A DNA stretch of 64,000 nt from CAVXHV01 sp963761445 (GCA_963761445.1 CAVXHV010000005.1:3782001-3846000), one strand, 5' to 3'; counted from the first letter of the stretch, positions 9,557 through 20,174 are shown. Program-made: numbers and translations. The notes: generated by a model not told the origin, from the letters alone.

Positions 9557-11835
9557 TCGCGCAGGCTTCGTACTCAGTTCGAGGAACGCCGGCCTTCGGT
9601 CCCGCCTCATGCATCGCCAGCGCATATGTTGAAACGCTGATCCGGTTGGAAGATATTCACAAGGTCTACACTCGCGGCGCGATCGACGTGCCCGTGCTCA
9701 GGGGCGTCTCGCTCTCGATCGCGCAACGCGAGATGGTCGCCCTGATGGGTGTCTCGGGTTCGGGAAAAACGACACTGATCAACCTCCTGGGCTTCCTCGA
9801 CCGTCCAACCTCCGGCCGGCAGTGGCTCGATCACAACGATGTCACCCAGCTTGGCGAAGCCGAGCGAGCCTCGCTGCGGAGTAGAGAGATCGGCTTCGTT
9901 TTTCAGAACTTCAACCTCCTGCCTCGGATGACGGCCCTCGAAAACGTGATGATGCCGTCCATCTATGGATCACATGGCTTCTCCGAACATGAGTCCCGCG
10001 CCCAGGCGCGGGCGCTCCTTGAGCGACTCGGCCTGGGCGCTCGGATCGATCATGAGCCCGCACGCCTCTCCGGCGGCGAGCAGCAACGCGTCGCCATCGC
10101 CCGCGCACTCATGAACCGTTGCTCTCTACTGATTGCCGACGAGCCGACCGGCAACCTCGACTCGCAGACCGGTGAGGAGATCCTGCGTCTCTTCCGGCAG
10201 CTTAACACTGAGGACGGGCTCACCGTGATCCTCGTGACGCACGACCCGAACGTCGCCGCGCACGCCGATCGTATCATCCGGATTCGCGATGGCCTCGTCT
10301 TCGACGAAGTCGGCTTGGTCCACGAAACACCAAAGCGACATCACCGCGCAGAAAGCGGCGCGACACTCACCGGCTTTCGATCACTCTCACCGACCGATGA
10401 CCCCGGTCGCGACGGCGCGAAAACAACGCCGCATCGAAGGTCCGCGCGCAATGATATGCGATTCTTCGTCCGCACGACCGTGACGGCTCTGCGCTCTCTC
10501 AGGCGCAACGCCATGCGCTCCGCTCTTACAATGCTCGGCATCATCATCGGCGTCGGATCGCTCCTTGCTATTGCCGAGATCGGCAACGGGGCATGGTCGG
10601 CGATTCGTGCACTCCTGACCAAAACAGGTGTCGATAACATCGTGGTCCAGGCCGGTGCCGCGTCGCGCAATGGAGTCAGCCTGGGCAGCGGAAGCATCAA
10701 GACCCTCACGCCCGAAGACGCGGAGACGATCCTCCACGAATGCCCCAGCGTTGATAGCCTGGCACCACTGGTGTTCACACGCCAGCAAGCGGTTCATGCG
10801 AACAAGAACTGGGTCCCAAGTACCTTCGTCGGCACGACTCCGGCATACCTTCGCGTCATGGAGTGGGAAGACCTTGATCAAGGGGAGCCCTTCACCGAGC
10901 AGGACGTCAATGACGTCGCGATGGTCTGTTTGCTCGGCCAGACGGTTGGCGCGAGCTGTTTGACGAGCAGTCTGCAATCGGCCAGGAAGTCTATGTCAAC
11001 GACGTGCCCCTCCGGGTCGTCGGCGTCCTTTCACGCAAGGGTGCCGACATCATTGGTGAGGATCAAGACGACTTGCTCGTCGCGCCCTGGACGACCGTGA
11101 AGTTTCGCGTGAGCGCAGGGGCAACCTCTTCGGGCGAAACCAAAGAGTCGCCCGGGTCGGATCACAGCGCATTGCAGGGTCTCTCCGCGCGACGTTATCC
11201 GCGCCGGCATGTCGCTCCGTTTCCGACGTCCGCACCGATGCAGTCGATCGACAGCCCCCGGCTAGAGCGTCTCTCGAACGTCGATTCGATCATGGTCCGG
11301 GCATTATCCACCGATGAGATCCCGGCTGCGATGGACCAGATCACCCGTGTACTGCGCGAACGCCATCGAATCGCGCCGGGCGAGCCCGCCGATTTCGCCG
11401 TTCGCGACTTCACCGCGGTGGTTCACGCCGTCAAGGGAACCGTCGGCCTCGTTGCTGGCTTGCTCCTCTGCGTTGCCCTGATCGCGCTGCTCGTCGGCGG
11501 CATCGGGATTATGAACATCATGCTCCTGACGGTGACCGAGCGGCTACCGGGAAATCGGCCTGCGCATGGCGGTCGGGGCTAGATCCCGCGACATTCTCCG
11601 ACAGTTCCTCGTTGAAGCTGTCGTGCTCTGCCTGATCGGGGGAACCGTTGGTATCACGGCCGGCCGTGGAGCCTCGGTCCTCGTTCGCCTCCTGGCTCGC
11701 TGGCCAACCGAGCCTTCGCTTGTTGCGGTGCTGGCGTCCGTCTCCGTCTCGATCACTGTCGGAGTCATCTTCGGCTATTACCCCGCGTGGAAGGCCTCAC
11801 GACTTGATCCGATCGAAGCCCTCCGGTTTGAGTGA
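9553..11835 (+). CDS. MacB-like ABC efflux pump, ATPase fused to FtsX-type permease (frameshifted)
   Basis: A full MacB arrangement. The N-terminal ATPase has Walker A MGVSGSGKTT, Q-loop VFQNFNLLPR, signature LSGGEQQRVAIARAL, Walker B LLIADEPTGNLD and a THD switch. It is followed by TM1 (SALTMLGIIIGVGSLLAI), a periplasmic domain and three C-terminal helices containing GGIGIMNIMLLTVTER. Frameshifts near 10945 and 11550 break the frame; the last part (MAVGARSRDILRQFLVEA to ALRFE) is plainly the end of the same protein. About 760 residues when joined, slightly over the usual MacB length because of a poorly conserved linker near residue 240-290. ATG 9553 overlaps the upstream stop as ATGA; its first 30 residues are unusual, and a later start cannot be excluded. 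Probable role is export of the NRPS product with the preceding adaptor. Confidence 0.87.
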
Positions 11836-12016
11836 TCGCCCCGCAATTCCTGGCCTCCGATGGGCTATTTCATTCGAGATTCTCAGCGAAAGACTCATTC
11901 CGATTGACCTGTTTGGGCTAGACCCAGAGCCGGGAGCGAAACGGCGCGATCGTCCCGGCAAGTCGTTCGTCCGCGCCCGAAGTAGACAGACCCTTTTTCA
12001 CTTGGAGCAACCGATC

Positions 12017-12520
12017 ATGACGCGAATTCGTTCAAAAAGCCGGCGTTCATTGGGATTCGAGCCACTCGAGGGCCGATTGGCGTTGAGCGCCGGCGTGGGA
12101 ATGGCCGTGGCCTCTCACCATGCCCACGAAGTGCCGTTGAGCCAGATCCAGAAAACAATCCCTGCCTCCTTCAAAGGCCACAGCCAGCTCCTGAGCGGCT
12201 CGGAGCTGGTGACGACAAACCTGAGAGGGACAATCGGCAGGGACCACTTCACCGGGTCGGGCACGGGAACGGTGTCAGGCAAGCTTTTCCAGGGCGGGGA
12301 TGTCTACCTCAGCAACAGCCGGGGAAGCATTCAACTCAGCCTCAGCCCTGCCGTTGTCACGAAGGTAAGAGGGCATGCAAGGCAGAACGTCGCGATCGTG
12401 GTCGCCGCCGCGACCGGAAAATACGTTCAGGATGTTGGAATGACAGGGATCTTGAACACGTGGAACGCCCCCGCCAAGCCCACGGCGACCTCGAGCTTTT
12501 CGGGATTCTTCAAAACCTGA
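12017..12520 (+). CDS. small secreted/surface protein with planctomycete LEPR-XLL-like N-terminus
   Basis: A 167-residue protein that starts MTRIRSKSRRSLGFEPLEGRLALS. The basic run followed by an FEPLEGRLALS-type motif is the N-terminal signature seen on many planctomycete secreted and cell-surface proteins, where it precedes the export or sorting signal. The rest is Ser/Thr/Gly-rich beta-type sequence (TGSGTGTVSGKLFQGGDVYL) with no enzymatic motif, ending in SSFSGFFKT. The ATG follows GGAGCAACCG. It sits 180 bp after the MacB-like gene, which is long enough for its own promoter, so a link to the peptide cluster is unproven. Function unknown. The frame is open upstream of the chosen ATG, but that part overlaps the MacB-like gene and lacks protein-like composition. 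Confidence 0.7.
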   Translation: MTRIRSKSRRSLGFEPLEGRLALSAGVGMAVASHHAHEVPLSQIQKTIPASFKGHSQLLSGSELVTTNLRGTIGRDHFTGSGTGTVSGKLFQGGDVYLSNSRGSIQLSLSPAVVTKVRGHARQNVAIVVAAATGKYVQDVGMTGILNTWNAPAKPTATSSFSGFFKT

Positions 12521-12545
12521 TGCGAAGCCGGTGTTGTTGGGTTCG

Positions 12546-12567
12546 CCAGGCGCCGGGCTCCGCCTGG
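12546..12567 (+). terminator. candidate hairpin after the NRPS/efflux operon
   Basis: CCAGGCG at 12546-12552 pairs with CGCCTGG at 12561-12567 across an 8-base loop, 26 bp after the stop of the small surface protein. No T-run follows, so factor-independent termination is uncertain. The remaining ~240 bp up to the decarboxylase-like gene show no coding sequence. Confidence 0.35.
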
Positions 12568-12807
12568 AAAGCCGGGCCGTCGGTAGAGGTCCAGGGCGGG
12601 GCTCCCCCGGCGAGCTCCCGCCATTCTCGCCCATGCCCTTTTGAACACTCACTCGCCACAAAAGAACACGTCCCGTCTCCGGCACAGTCGTTGCTCTGAA
12701 TCGATGGCGGAGTGAGCCGAGCGAATCATGCCCGATGACTCGTTGTCACGCTTGGTTATAGTGAAAGCGGTGTGAGCCTCTCAGTTCTCTCGAGAAGGGA
12801 CCAGACC

Positions 12808-14477
12808 ATGACGGACGCAATGGACAAGCAACCAACTGTGGCCGATTTCATCGTCCAGCACTCGCACGCGAGGGCATCACCGACTGCTTCGGCGTCGCAG
12901 GAGACTTCGCATTCAAACTCGACGATGCGGTCGTGCGGAGCAACACCATCCGCTGGATCGGCTGTTCCAACGAGCTGGACGCGGCCTACGCGGCTGACGG
13001 CTACGCCCGCATACGGGGCTGCTCGCTGCTCTCGACCACGTACGCCGTCGGCGAGCTGTCCGCGCTCAACGGCGTGATGGGGGCCAGGGCCGAGCGGTCG
13101 TGCGTTTTCCATCTGGTTGGCATGCCATCCATGCGCAACCAGCGGGTTCGTAAGATCATCCACCACACGCTCGGCGATGGAGTGTTCCAGAACTTCGCGA
13201 ACATCTCGGCGCAGGCAGCGTGCGTTAGGGCGGTGATCACTCCCGATAACTGCGCCCACGAAATGGAGCGGCTGATCGCCACGGCGCGGGCCGAGAGCCG
13301 CCCCGCCTACATCCTTGTGGCTTCCGACTTTGCTGTCACCCCCGTCACGGCCAAAGAGGCGACCCCCTATTCCAAACCCGCAAGCGGCCCCGACCTGGCC
13401 AAGGCCGTTGCCGCGATCACCGAGCGAATTCAATCCGCCCGATCCGTCGCCATCCTCCCCGCCTACACGGTCTCGCGGTTCAAGCTTCAGGCGAAGCTCC
13501 AGGCGCTCATCGAGACACTGGGCTGCCCGTTCGCCGTGATGCCCATGGAGAAGGGCGTCCTCTCGGAGACGCACCCCCAATTCGCTGGCACCTATTCCGG
13601 AGGAGGTTCGTCCCCTCACCTCCTCGAAGCCATCGAAGGTGCCGACCTGGTCATCGACGCCGGCGGCGTCAGTTTTAACGAGATCAACACAGGCGCCTAT
13701 TCGAGCCAGCTCGCGCCTGAGAAGCTCGTGACCATCGAAGTCGACCATGTCCGCATCGGCAACCGAATCTATAACCCTGTCCAAATGGGCGATGTCTTTG
13801 AATTGCTAGCCACGTCGATTCGCAAGAACTTCGGCTATAGGGCGCCGCGTCCGCAGGCTGGGGCGAAACCGGGCGGCAAGCCTGGCGACCCGATCACTGC
13901 GGCGGAGCTGTATCCCCGTTATCGAGACTTTTTCAAGCCGATGGATCGAATTGTCCTCGAAAGCGGCAGCTCCAGCTCGGGGATTTTTCCGCTCCCGCTT
14001 CCCGAGGGCGCAGAAACCCAAAGCGCAATCTTATGGGGCTCGATCGGCTGGGCTACCGGGGCTGCACTGGGAATCGCCCTGGCCAACCCGTCGAGACGGA
14101 CCCTGCTTTTCACCGGCGAAGGCTCGCACCAACTGACCGCCACCGCCGTCGGGACCATGGGACGCTATGGACTGAAGCCGATCATCTTTGTCCTCAACAA
14201 CGACGGCTACATGGTCGAGCGCGCGCTCGAGGCGAACCCGGACTGGGTCTACAACGACCTCGCCCCTTGGAACTACCATGCCCTGCCCGAGGCCCTGGGC
14301 TGTCAGGGCTGGTTCACGGCCAAAGTCGCCACACTTGGTGAGCTTGACGCCGTACTGGCCAAGGCGTCCACGGCCAAAACGGCGTGTTACATCGAGGTTG
14401 TCGGCGGCAGGACGGACTATCCGGCAGGCCTCGTCGCGGCCCATCAGCGCCTCGATGCCCTGTACGCAGATGACTGA
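12808..14477 (+). CDS. thiamine-diphosphate 2-oxoacid decarboxylase (pyruvate/indolepyruvate decarboxylase-like)
   Basis: A ThDP-dependent enzyme that would decarboxylate a 2-oxo acid to an aldehyde. It has the family's three-domain layout. The PYR domain holds the catalytic Glu in CSNELDAAYAADGYAR and the His-His pair in KIIHHTLGDG. The PP domain holds the cofactor motif, here GEGSHQLT followed 20-odd residues on by FVLNNDGYMVE. The canonical first motif is GDG, so the metal ligand Asp is replaced by Glu, a conservative but uncommon change. ATG 12808 follows GAGAAGGG. One base is missing near 12862, after VADFIVQ; the sequence resumes as LAREGITDCFGVAGDF. The length of about 556 residues fits the family. 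Pyruvate, indolepyruvate or phenylpyruvate as substrate cannot be told from sequence alone. Confidence 0.87.
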
Positions 14478-14518
14478 AGCGCCGAATGTTTGCAAAGCGA
14501 GCCGGAGGAGCGCTGACA

Positions 14519-14967
14519 TCAATTGCCCCCGTGCTCCACGAGTATCCGCTGGACCTCGCGTATCACCGCCGGATGTTCCTGACACAAGTGGCCGGACGAG
14601 ATCAGCGACTCCGTACCGACGTTCTCAAGATGTGCGCTTTCGTATGGGACGAGGCCATCGCTTCCACCTGGCCTGGGCGGATCGCGGTGGTCCGCGATGA
14701 CGGAATGGGCCTTGACTTCCGGCGCCAGTCCCAGCTCATGCAGGCCCGTCAGCAACGGTGATTCCCACTCCAGCTCGTCGATGCTCGTCGGGAACCCGTC
14801 GCGAAAACGCTGCTTGAAGAAATCCGCCTCATTCCGGGCGATGAGCCGGGCGTACGACATTCTGAGCGGGTCATGGTGGCGCACCGAGCCTGGAGCCCAG
14901 CCGCTCGAGCCCCCTGGTCGATGCGACTCCCGCGATGCGGCGTTGCGATGAAGATCACACGGCGAAC
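14519..14967 (-). pseudogene. C-terminal remnant of an alpha/beta hydrolase (lipase/PGAP1-like)
   Basis: Only the last third of a hydrolase remains. On the minus strand it opens abruptly with VRRVIFIATPHRGSRIDQG, a strand-and-loop found just after the nucleophile region of this family, preceded directly by an in-frame TAA at 14968-14970. A frameshift near 14905 leads to VRHHDPLRMSYARLIARNE and the conserved end DGLVPYESAHLENVGTE with the catalytic-His segment SSGHLCQEHPAVI. The N-terminal ~250 residues, including the GxSxG elbow, are absent, and the sequence upstream toward 15020 is unrelated. This is therefore a truncated gene rather than a simple sequencing error. It is convergent with the decarboxylase gene. 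Confidence 0.7.
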
Positions 14968-15023
14968 TTAGTGCGATAATGCAAGTCACAGCGCATCCAG
15001 TTCTTCGGCTCGCTCGCTACTCA

Positions 15024-16634
15024 TCATGAGTAGCCCGACCCTGGCGGCGCGTGCAAGTTCTTCGCCGCATGCGCCAGCAAGACCGCGACCATGAGCCCCA
15101 GGGTGAGCATCATCAGACTCAGGAAGCGCAGCCCGCTGCGGAACCCATGAGCGACAGCCTCGACCGTCGCGAATCCGCCTAGCACCCTGCCGGTTTCTTG
15201 CTTCAGGCCGGAGCCGGTGAGGCCCCGCTGGTGGAAATAGTCAGCGATTCGGCCCGAAGCCTGCTCGACCGCCGGCCGATTCTCGCGGAGGTTGAGACGA
15301 TAGACATCCGCCGCGCGGTCAGACCACGCCTTTACCATCGTCGCGGTGGCGCTCGGGATTGTCGCAATCGGTACAATCAACCCGACCAGGCCCAAAGCAG
15401 CTCCGTAAAGCATGTCCTTTGGGTTCAGGCCCTCCACTTCATCGGCGAGAAAAGCCGGGGGAATCAACCCCAGGAACGCACCCCAGCATCCCAGCATCAG
15501 AACCACCGACTCCTTGGCGGTGAAATTGTCGATCGACGACAAAAACCACACCGATGCCGCTGTGCCGATCATTCCCACGATCAACCAAACATGACGCAGC
15601 CAACGGCGGTGAAAATAGGTCGTGAGGAAGGTCGTCGTGGCCATCGTCATCGACGTCGGTACCATCAGCCAGCCCGCAGTAATCCTCGGGTAGCCGCGGA
15701 GCTCGGTGCAATACAAGCCGACGATCGATAACACGGCCACCATGTGCAGTAGCATCAAGCCGCGTGTCATCAGGGCCAGAACGTAGACGCGGGTCCGCAT
15801 GAGTCGGTTCAAGTGCTCGTCCCAGCTCAGCCCCGACGCCAGCCAGACGGTCAGCACGATCGGCAAGACCACGCAAAGGCCGGCCGTCACAACGAATTCG
15901 TTCGAGCTCCAGCCGCCCCACTTGCGGTACCATGAGAACGCGAACTCAATCGCGACGATCCAGACCACGAAGACCGTGACGGCTAGCCAATCGATCGGCA
16001 CGCGCACCGGCTTCGGCGGGCGGTCCGGGCGGAAGAAACACCATACCATGACTGCCGCAGCCAGACCGGTGGGGATATAGGCCCAGTACATCCACCGCCA
16101 CGACAAATATACGTCAAAATAGGCGTTGATAAGCGGTGTCCAGTACCGCGTGGAATAGGCGAAGACACCATAAAAGCCGATGGCCACCAGCAGAGCACGA
16201 TCGAAGTGCTTGTAGAGTGCGGCCCGCCCGACAGCCATCGCCATCAACTTGCCGAATCCTTCGACGAACCGGCCCAGCGCCAGGCTCGCCAGACCGGTCG
16301 CCGCGCCGCAGAGATAGTTGCCGGCACAGAACAGCAACAGCGCCGCGATCAGTGTGTACCGCTTGCCGACCCGAAGCGAGAGCACGACACCGGTGAAGAG
16401 CCCGTACATGACGCCGGCCAGATAGAGAACATTGACCCAGATCATCTGGTAGCTGTCGGCTTCGACCCCGAGGCGGACTTCGTCGTCGGTGATGACTGTT
16501 TGCACCAGAGTTTGGTAGGGCGTGAAGAGCACGAAGAACATCGCCAGAGCGGCGAATAAATGCTGGCGTTCGATCACAGGCGACGGTGGTGCGGCTTCGG
16601 CCTGGCTTCGAGCCGGCGCGATGAGCGTCGTCAT
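15024..16634 (-). CDS. EmrB-like MFS drug/proton antiporter (DHA2 type)
   Basis: The inner-membrane pump of a tripartite efflux system. From ATG 16634 it reads MTTLIAPARSQAEAAPP, then a long series of hydrophobic segments (about fourteen by eye) including LFAALAMFFVLFTPYQTLVQ and the loop RVGKRYTLIAALLLF, and it ends AHAAKNLHAPPGSGYS, about 536 residues, normal for DHA2 transporters. The expected EmrB GxxxGPxxGG motif C is not obvious; the sequence belongs to the divergent branch often paired with HlyD-type adaptors. Its ATG overlaps the adaptor's stop as ATGA. Because of a frameshift in the adaptor's 3' end, the two genes read as one 1023-residue protein, which I consider an artefact. Confidence 0.82.
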   Translation of the reverse strand: MTTLIAPARSQAEAAPPSPVIERQHLFAALAMFFVLFTPYQTLVQTVITDDEVRLGVEADSYQMIWVNVLYLAGVMYGLFTGVVLSLRVGKRYTLIAALLLFCAGNYLCGAATGLASLALGRFVEGFGKLMAMAVGRAALYKHFDRALLVAIGFYGVFAYSTRYWTPLINAYFDVYLSWRWMYWAYIPTGLAAAVMVWCFFRPDRPPKPVRVPIDWLAVTVFVVWIVAIEFAFSWYRKWGGWSSNEFVVTAGLCVVLPIVLTVWLASGLSWDEHLNRLMRTRVYVLALMTRGLMLLHMVAVLSIVGLYCTELRGYPRITAGWLMVPTSMTMATTTFLTTYFHRRWLRHVWLIVGMIGTAASVWFLSSIDNFTAKESVVLMLGCWGAFLGLIPPAFLADEVEGLNPKDMLYGAALGLVGLIVPIATIPSATATMVKAWSDRAADVYRLNLRENRPAVEQASGRIADYFHQRGLTGSGLKQETGRVLGGFATVEAVAHGFRSGLRFLSLMMLTLGLMVAVLLAHAAKNLHAPPGSGYS

Positions 16635-18095
16635 GGCGTCACCTTGGGCACCAGAGCGGCGGCTTCCGCACCGACTGCCGGGTGCTCGGAAGTCTCGCGC
16701 ACGTTGTATCGGGTCTCGAGCTCTCCCATCGTGCGGGCCGCCTCCGCGGCCCATGCGGCATCGCCAGGGCCATGCCGCGATTCCGACTGTGCCGGAGAGC
16801 CCGGCTTGAAGCCGCGGCCAGCGGTCGTCGCGCTCGATCTGGATCCGAACGGGCACTCGCTGAACCACGTGGGTGAACTCTCCGGAGACCACGTTCCGCG
16901 GCATCAGAGCAAATTGGGCGCCGGTTGACTTGTTGACCCAGACGACCCTACCCCGGAACGGCGCGGCAAAGGCATCGAGCTTGATGTCAACCGGGTTCCC
17001 TGGCTCGACTCCGGGCAGACGGTCCTCTTCCACGTTAGCTTCGACGTAGAGCAGGTCCGGATTGTACATGGACAACAACGGCGAGCCCGCCGGGACAAAG
17101 TCGCCGAGGTGGCGATACCGCTTCACGACGACGCCGGGAAACGGGGCTCTGATCTTCGCATACGCCAGGTCGCTCTCGGCGGCCTCCACGCCACGCAGGG
17201 CCTGGTCTACGGACCGCTCCTTGACCTTGACCAGAAACTCGATCTCGCGGATCTGGTCAAACCCGGTCTCCGCCAGGTCAATCCCCTTGGCCGCCTTCTG
17301 TTCTGACTTCTGCGAGGCCTCCAGTGCCCGCGCTGCGACTTGGATCTGTGTCCGTGCTGCCAGGGCCTTGGCCAGCTTGGCCGCGGCAAGGTCGACCTGC
17401 GCCGAGGCCGAGTCGCGGGCCTGTGTGACCTGCTGCTTTCGCTGCAGCGTGCTCGCGCCGGTCTGCTCGAGGTTGGTAAAGCGTGTGTACTCCAGCTCGG
17501 CCAGCGTCAGCGACGCTTGGGCCGCTCTCACGCCCGCCTTGGCCTCGTCGATGCTTTTCTCGACTTCGTCACGGGTATACTTCACGGATTCCTCGGCCCT
17601 GGCGCGGTCAGCCTCCGCGGCGGCGAATGTGCGGCGGGCAATCTCGATCTGGATCGGCACCTCCTTGCTGAGCCGGTCCAGGTCGGCATTCTGGCGGGCA
17701 AGCTCGGCCTGGGCCGAATGGAGCTGAGCCTGCGAAATGTTGACCCTGTCCCGATACGGGACCGGATCAATCTCCGCCACCACCTGCCCCTGCACGACCT
17801 TGTCATGTTCATCGACCAGGAACCGGATGATCCGACCAGAGACCACTTCGGGCGCAACATTGACAATGTGGGCCTCGACGAAGGCGTCGTCGGTGATGGA
17901 GTGAGTGCGCCGGTATTCGACCCAGCGCGTTACCGGCACTAGCAATACGGCAACGAGCCCAGCGACCAACGCCACTGCGAGAAGCCGGCCGGGTCGAAAC
18001 CGGCCTCGCCTGCGGGCAAGCGGAGCCGACGTGGGTGCAACCTCGGCGTGGGTCTCGCCGCTCGAAGGAGGTTGGGCCGATTGGGCTGTGCTCAT
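16631..18095 (-). CDS. EmrA/HlyD-like membrane-fusion adaptor
   Basis: The periplasmic adaptor of the tripartite pump. It begins with a Pro/Ala-rich cytoplasmic tail, one transmembrane helix (LLAVALVAGLVAVLLVPVTR), and the EmrA hallmark THSITDDAFVEAHIVNVAPE. A very long Ala/Glu/Gln-rich coiled-coil hairpin follows, then the second lipoyl half YAKIRAPFPGVVVKRYRHLG and the barrel. ATG 18095 follows GGAGCAACC. A frameshift near 16770, just after GLSGTVGIA, hides the native end. The correct frame continues as AAWAAEAARTMGELETRYNV and stops at 16631-16633, overlapping the pump's ATG. The gene starts 36 bp after the TolC-like gene, so the three form one operon in the order channel, adaptor, pump. 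Confidence 0.85.
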
Positions 18096-18131
18096 GGTTG
18101 CTCCGCATGCTCCAGCTTGATGAATTCCCGG

Positions 18132-19821
18132 CTAATGATGGAGGGTGGCCAGAGTCATCGGCGTCCGGCCGACGCCCATGGCATATTCCAGGCGGTCCAT
18201 CGCAATCAGATAATTATAGCGGGCATTCAGGTAGTTCTGCTCGGCGCGGTCAGAGATGCTTGCGCGTCGGCAATCTCGGTGGGCGTGGCCGCCCCCTCGC
18301 GGAGCCGGAGCTGTACAAGCCGGTAGTTCTCTCTCGCCTGTTCCACGGCCGGGCGGGCGTCGTCAATTCCAACCCACGACGTCACTGCGCTGCGGTAGGC
18401 CTCGTTTACCTGAAAAGCGATATTGTCGGTAATCGATTCGGCCTGCGCCATGGCCTGGCGTACGCGTGACTCTGCGACCCGCGTCGCCGCAATCTTCTTG
18501 CCGCCCTCGAAGAGCGTCCAGTCGAGACGGATGAATCCCAGGCGAAAATCAACACCGCCGTTCCTGAATTGCTGCTGGAAGTCGAAGTATTTGCCATCGG
18601 CGATCACTCGAGGCGCGAACTCGGCCCGCGCAACTCGGCCCCCTTGCACTGCGATCTCGACTGTGCGTTGGACGACGTAGAACTCACGTCGCTCGCGGAC
18701 AGCCGTCTCCAGGCAATCGGCGAGCGACGTGGCCAGCGGTGGAATCTCCGCCGGGTCGGTAACGCGGAGAGGTTGGTTGCATTTCCACCCCAAAGCCAGG
18801 TTCAACGCCGCCAGGGCCACGAACTCCGACTCCGTAGAGGTGTGCAACTGCTGACGGATCTCAGCGAGCTGCACCTCGGAGCGCAGCACAACCTCGTGCT
18901 CGACGACGCCCTCACGCTCGCGCTTGCGAGAATCCGCCAATTCCTCATCAGCACGGCGGTTTGCCTCCTGAGCGGTCCGCCGCAAGGCTTGGCTCCTGAG
19001 GACGTTGAAATAGGCGATCGCGACTTCGTTCGCCACGCTCTGGTAGGCGCGGTCGGTCTGGAGCTGAGCCACGTCGCTGGCCAGTCTTGCCTGCTCGTAA
19101 CGTCCCAGCCGGCGGCCGAAGTCGAGGAGCACCCATTGGATGTTCAGCTCGGCAAGCTCGAAGCTCGTCCCCACGTTCAAGCCGAACGGAAGGGCTCCCA
19201 CACCCGGTACGAAGTTGAAGCCCGGAAGACCTTTCGAGATGGGGATCGGTGCTCCGCCGACCCCGAGGCTATACTCCCCCACGTCATAATTGGCAGCGAC
19301 CATCGGCAGGAACGTCGAGAACGCGATCTGTTCGAGCCCGCGAGCCTGGGAGATGCTCTCAAGCTGCGCTCTCAGTCGAGGTTGATGCTGGAATGCCAGC
19401 TTGATCGCCTCCGGAAGCGTCACTGGCTTGCCATTCGCGGCAATCGCGTCCAGGGTGGCATCGTCGGAATCACTCGGAAGAGCATGCCCGGCCGTCGTCG
19501 GCTGATCGGATTCGACGCGCCCGGGTGAAGCGACGATCGCTGGCGGTAATGGAGTCGATCGGTCGCTTTCGGGAAAAGCCGCGCTGCCCGCTTTCGGTTG
19601 CAAAGCGACTGCCGGCTCAACCTTCGCGTCCTTCGTCGCGCGACGGGTGGCATCAACCGCGGCGTCGCTCGTCGATGCACCGCGCCGACCTCAACGGGCC
19701 TGACACGCTCCGCAAGTCGATCCTGAAGCTCACGCGTGGAGTGGACACAACCCGCGGCAAAGAAGAGCCCGATCAGCCAAGCCGTTCCGCAGACTGCATG
19801 CACTTGCTCTCGACGAGGCAT
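18132..19821 (-). CDS. TolC/NodT-like outer-membrane efflux lipoprotein (frameshifted at both ends)
   Basis: The outer-membrane channel of the tripartite pump. The chosen start, ATG 19821, gives MPRREQVHAVCGTAWLIGLF followed by the lipobox FAAGC, a lipoprotein signal typical of the NodT/OprM branch. A frameshift near 19680 leads into the body, with PVTLPEAIKLAFQHQPRLRA, two long helical repeats, VLLDFGRRLGRYEQARLAS and the second-repeat equivalent LDWTLFEGGKKIAATRVAES. A second shift near 18240 restores the native end AEQNYLNARYNYLIAMDRLE, with the stop at 18132-18134. Without these corrections only a leaderless 458-residue frame (18227-19603) is apparent. First gene of a three-gene minus-strand operon with the adaptor and the MFS pump. 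Confidence 0.83.
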
Positions 19822-20174
19822 TGGGCTGCAGCTCCAGCATGCATGGTTGCTCCTGTCGCCAAGACGGAGCCTTGATGAGATTATCGGATCTGAAACTTCT
19901 GAGCATGAACCGGGTCGTGACGGTTGCAGTGACGGCTTGTCTTGGATAGCGATTGATCCTCGGACCGCGCGAAAGCCGAGTTCGCGCCGGCAGTCGTCTC
20001 GGTTCATCAACCCGGTGTCAAATCATGAGCGCCAAGTTTCAACGATGCGAGCACTTGATGCACTCGTCGGACAGGCGAACGAATCTTTCGGCAAGTCGTA
20101 GCCGAGCCCCACCTACTTATCCCGCCAGCAGTACTAAGCGTAGGCCAAGGACAGCAGGCCGGGGCGCCCGACGA
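19822..20174. other. intergenic region upstream of the efflux operon, no gene seen
   Basis: About 350 bp between the kinase gene's stop and the TolC-like lipoprotein start, both on the minus strand. It should hold the promoter of the efflux operon. I see no convincing coding sequence, long repeat or clear -35/-10 pair in it. Confidence 0.4.

Noticed and set aside
14486..14761. 91-codon plus-strand frame downstream of the decarboxylase
   Set aside because: Antisense to the conserved end of the hydrolase remnant, whose minus-strand reading (VPYESAHLENV) is clearly protein-like.
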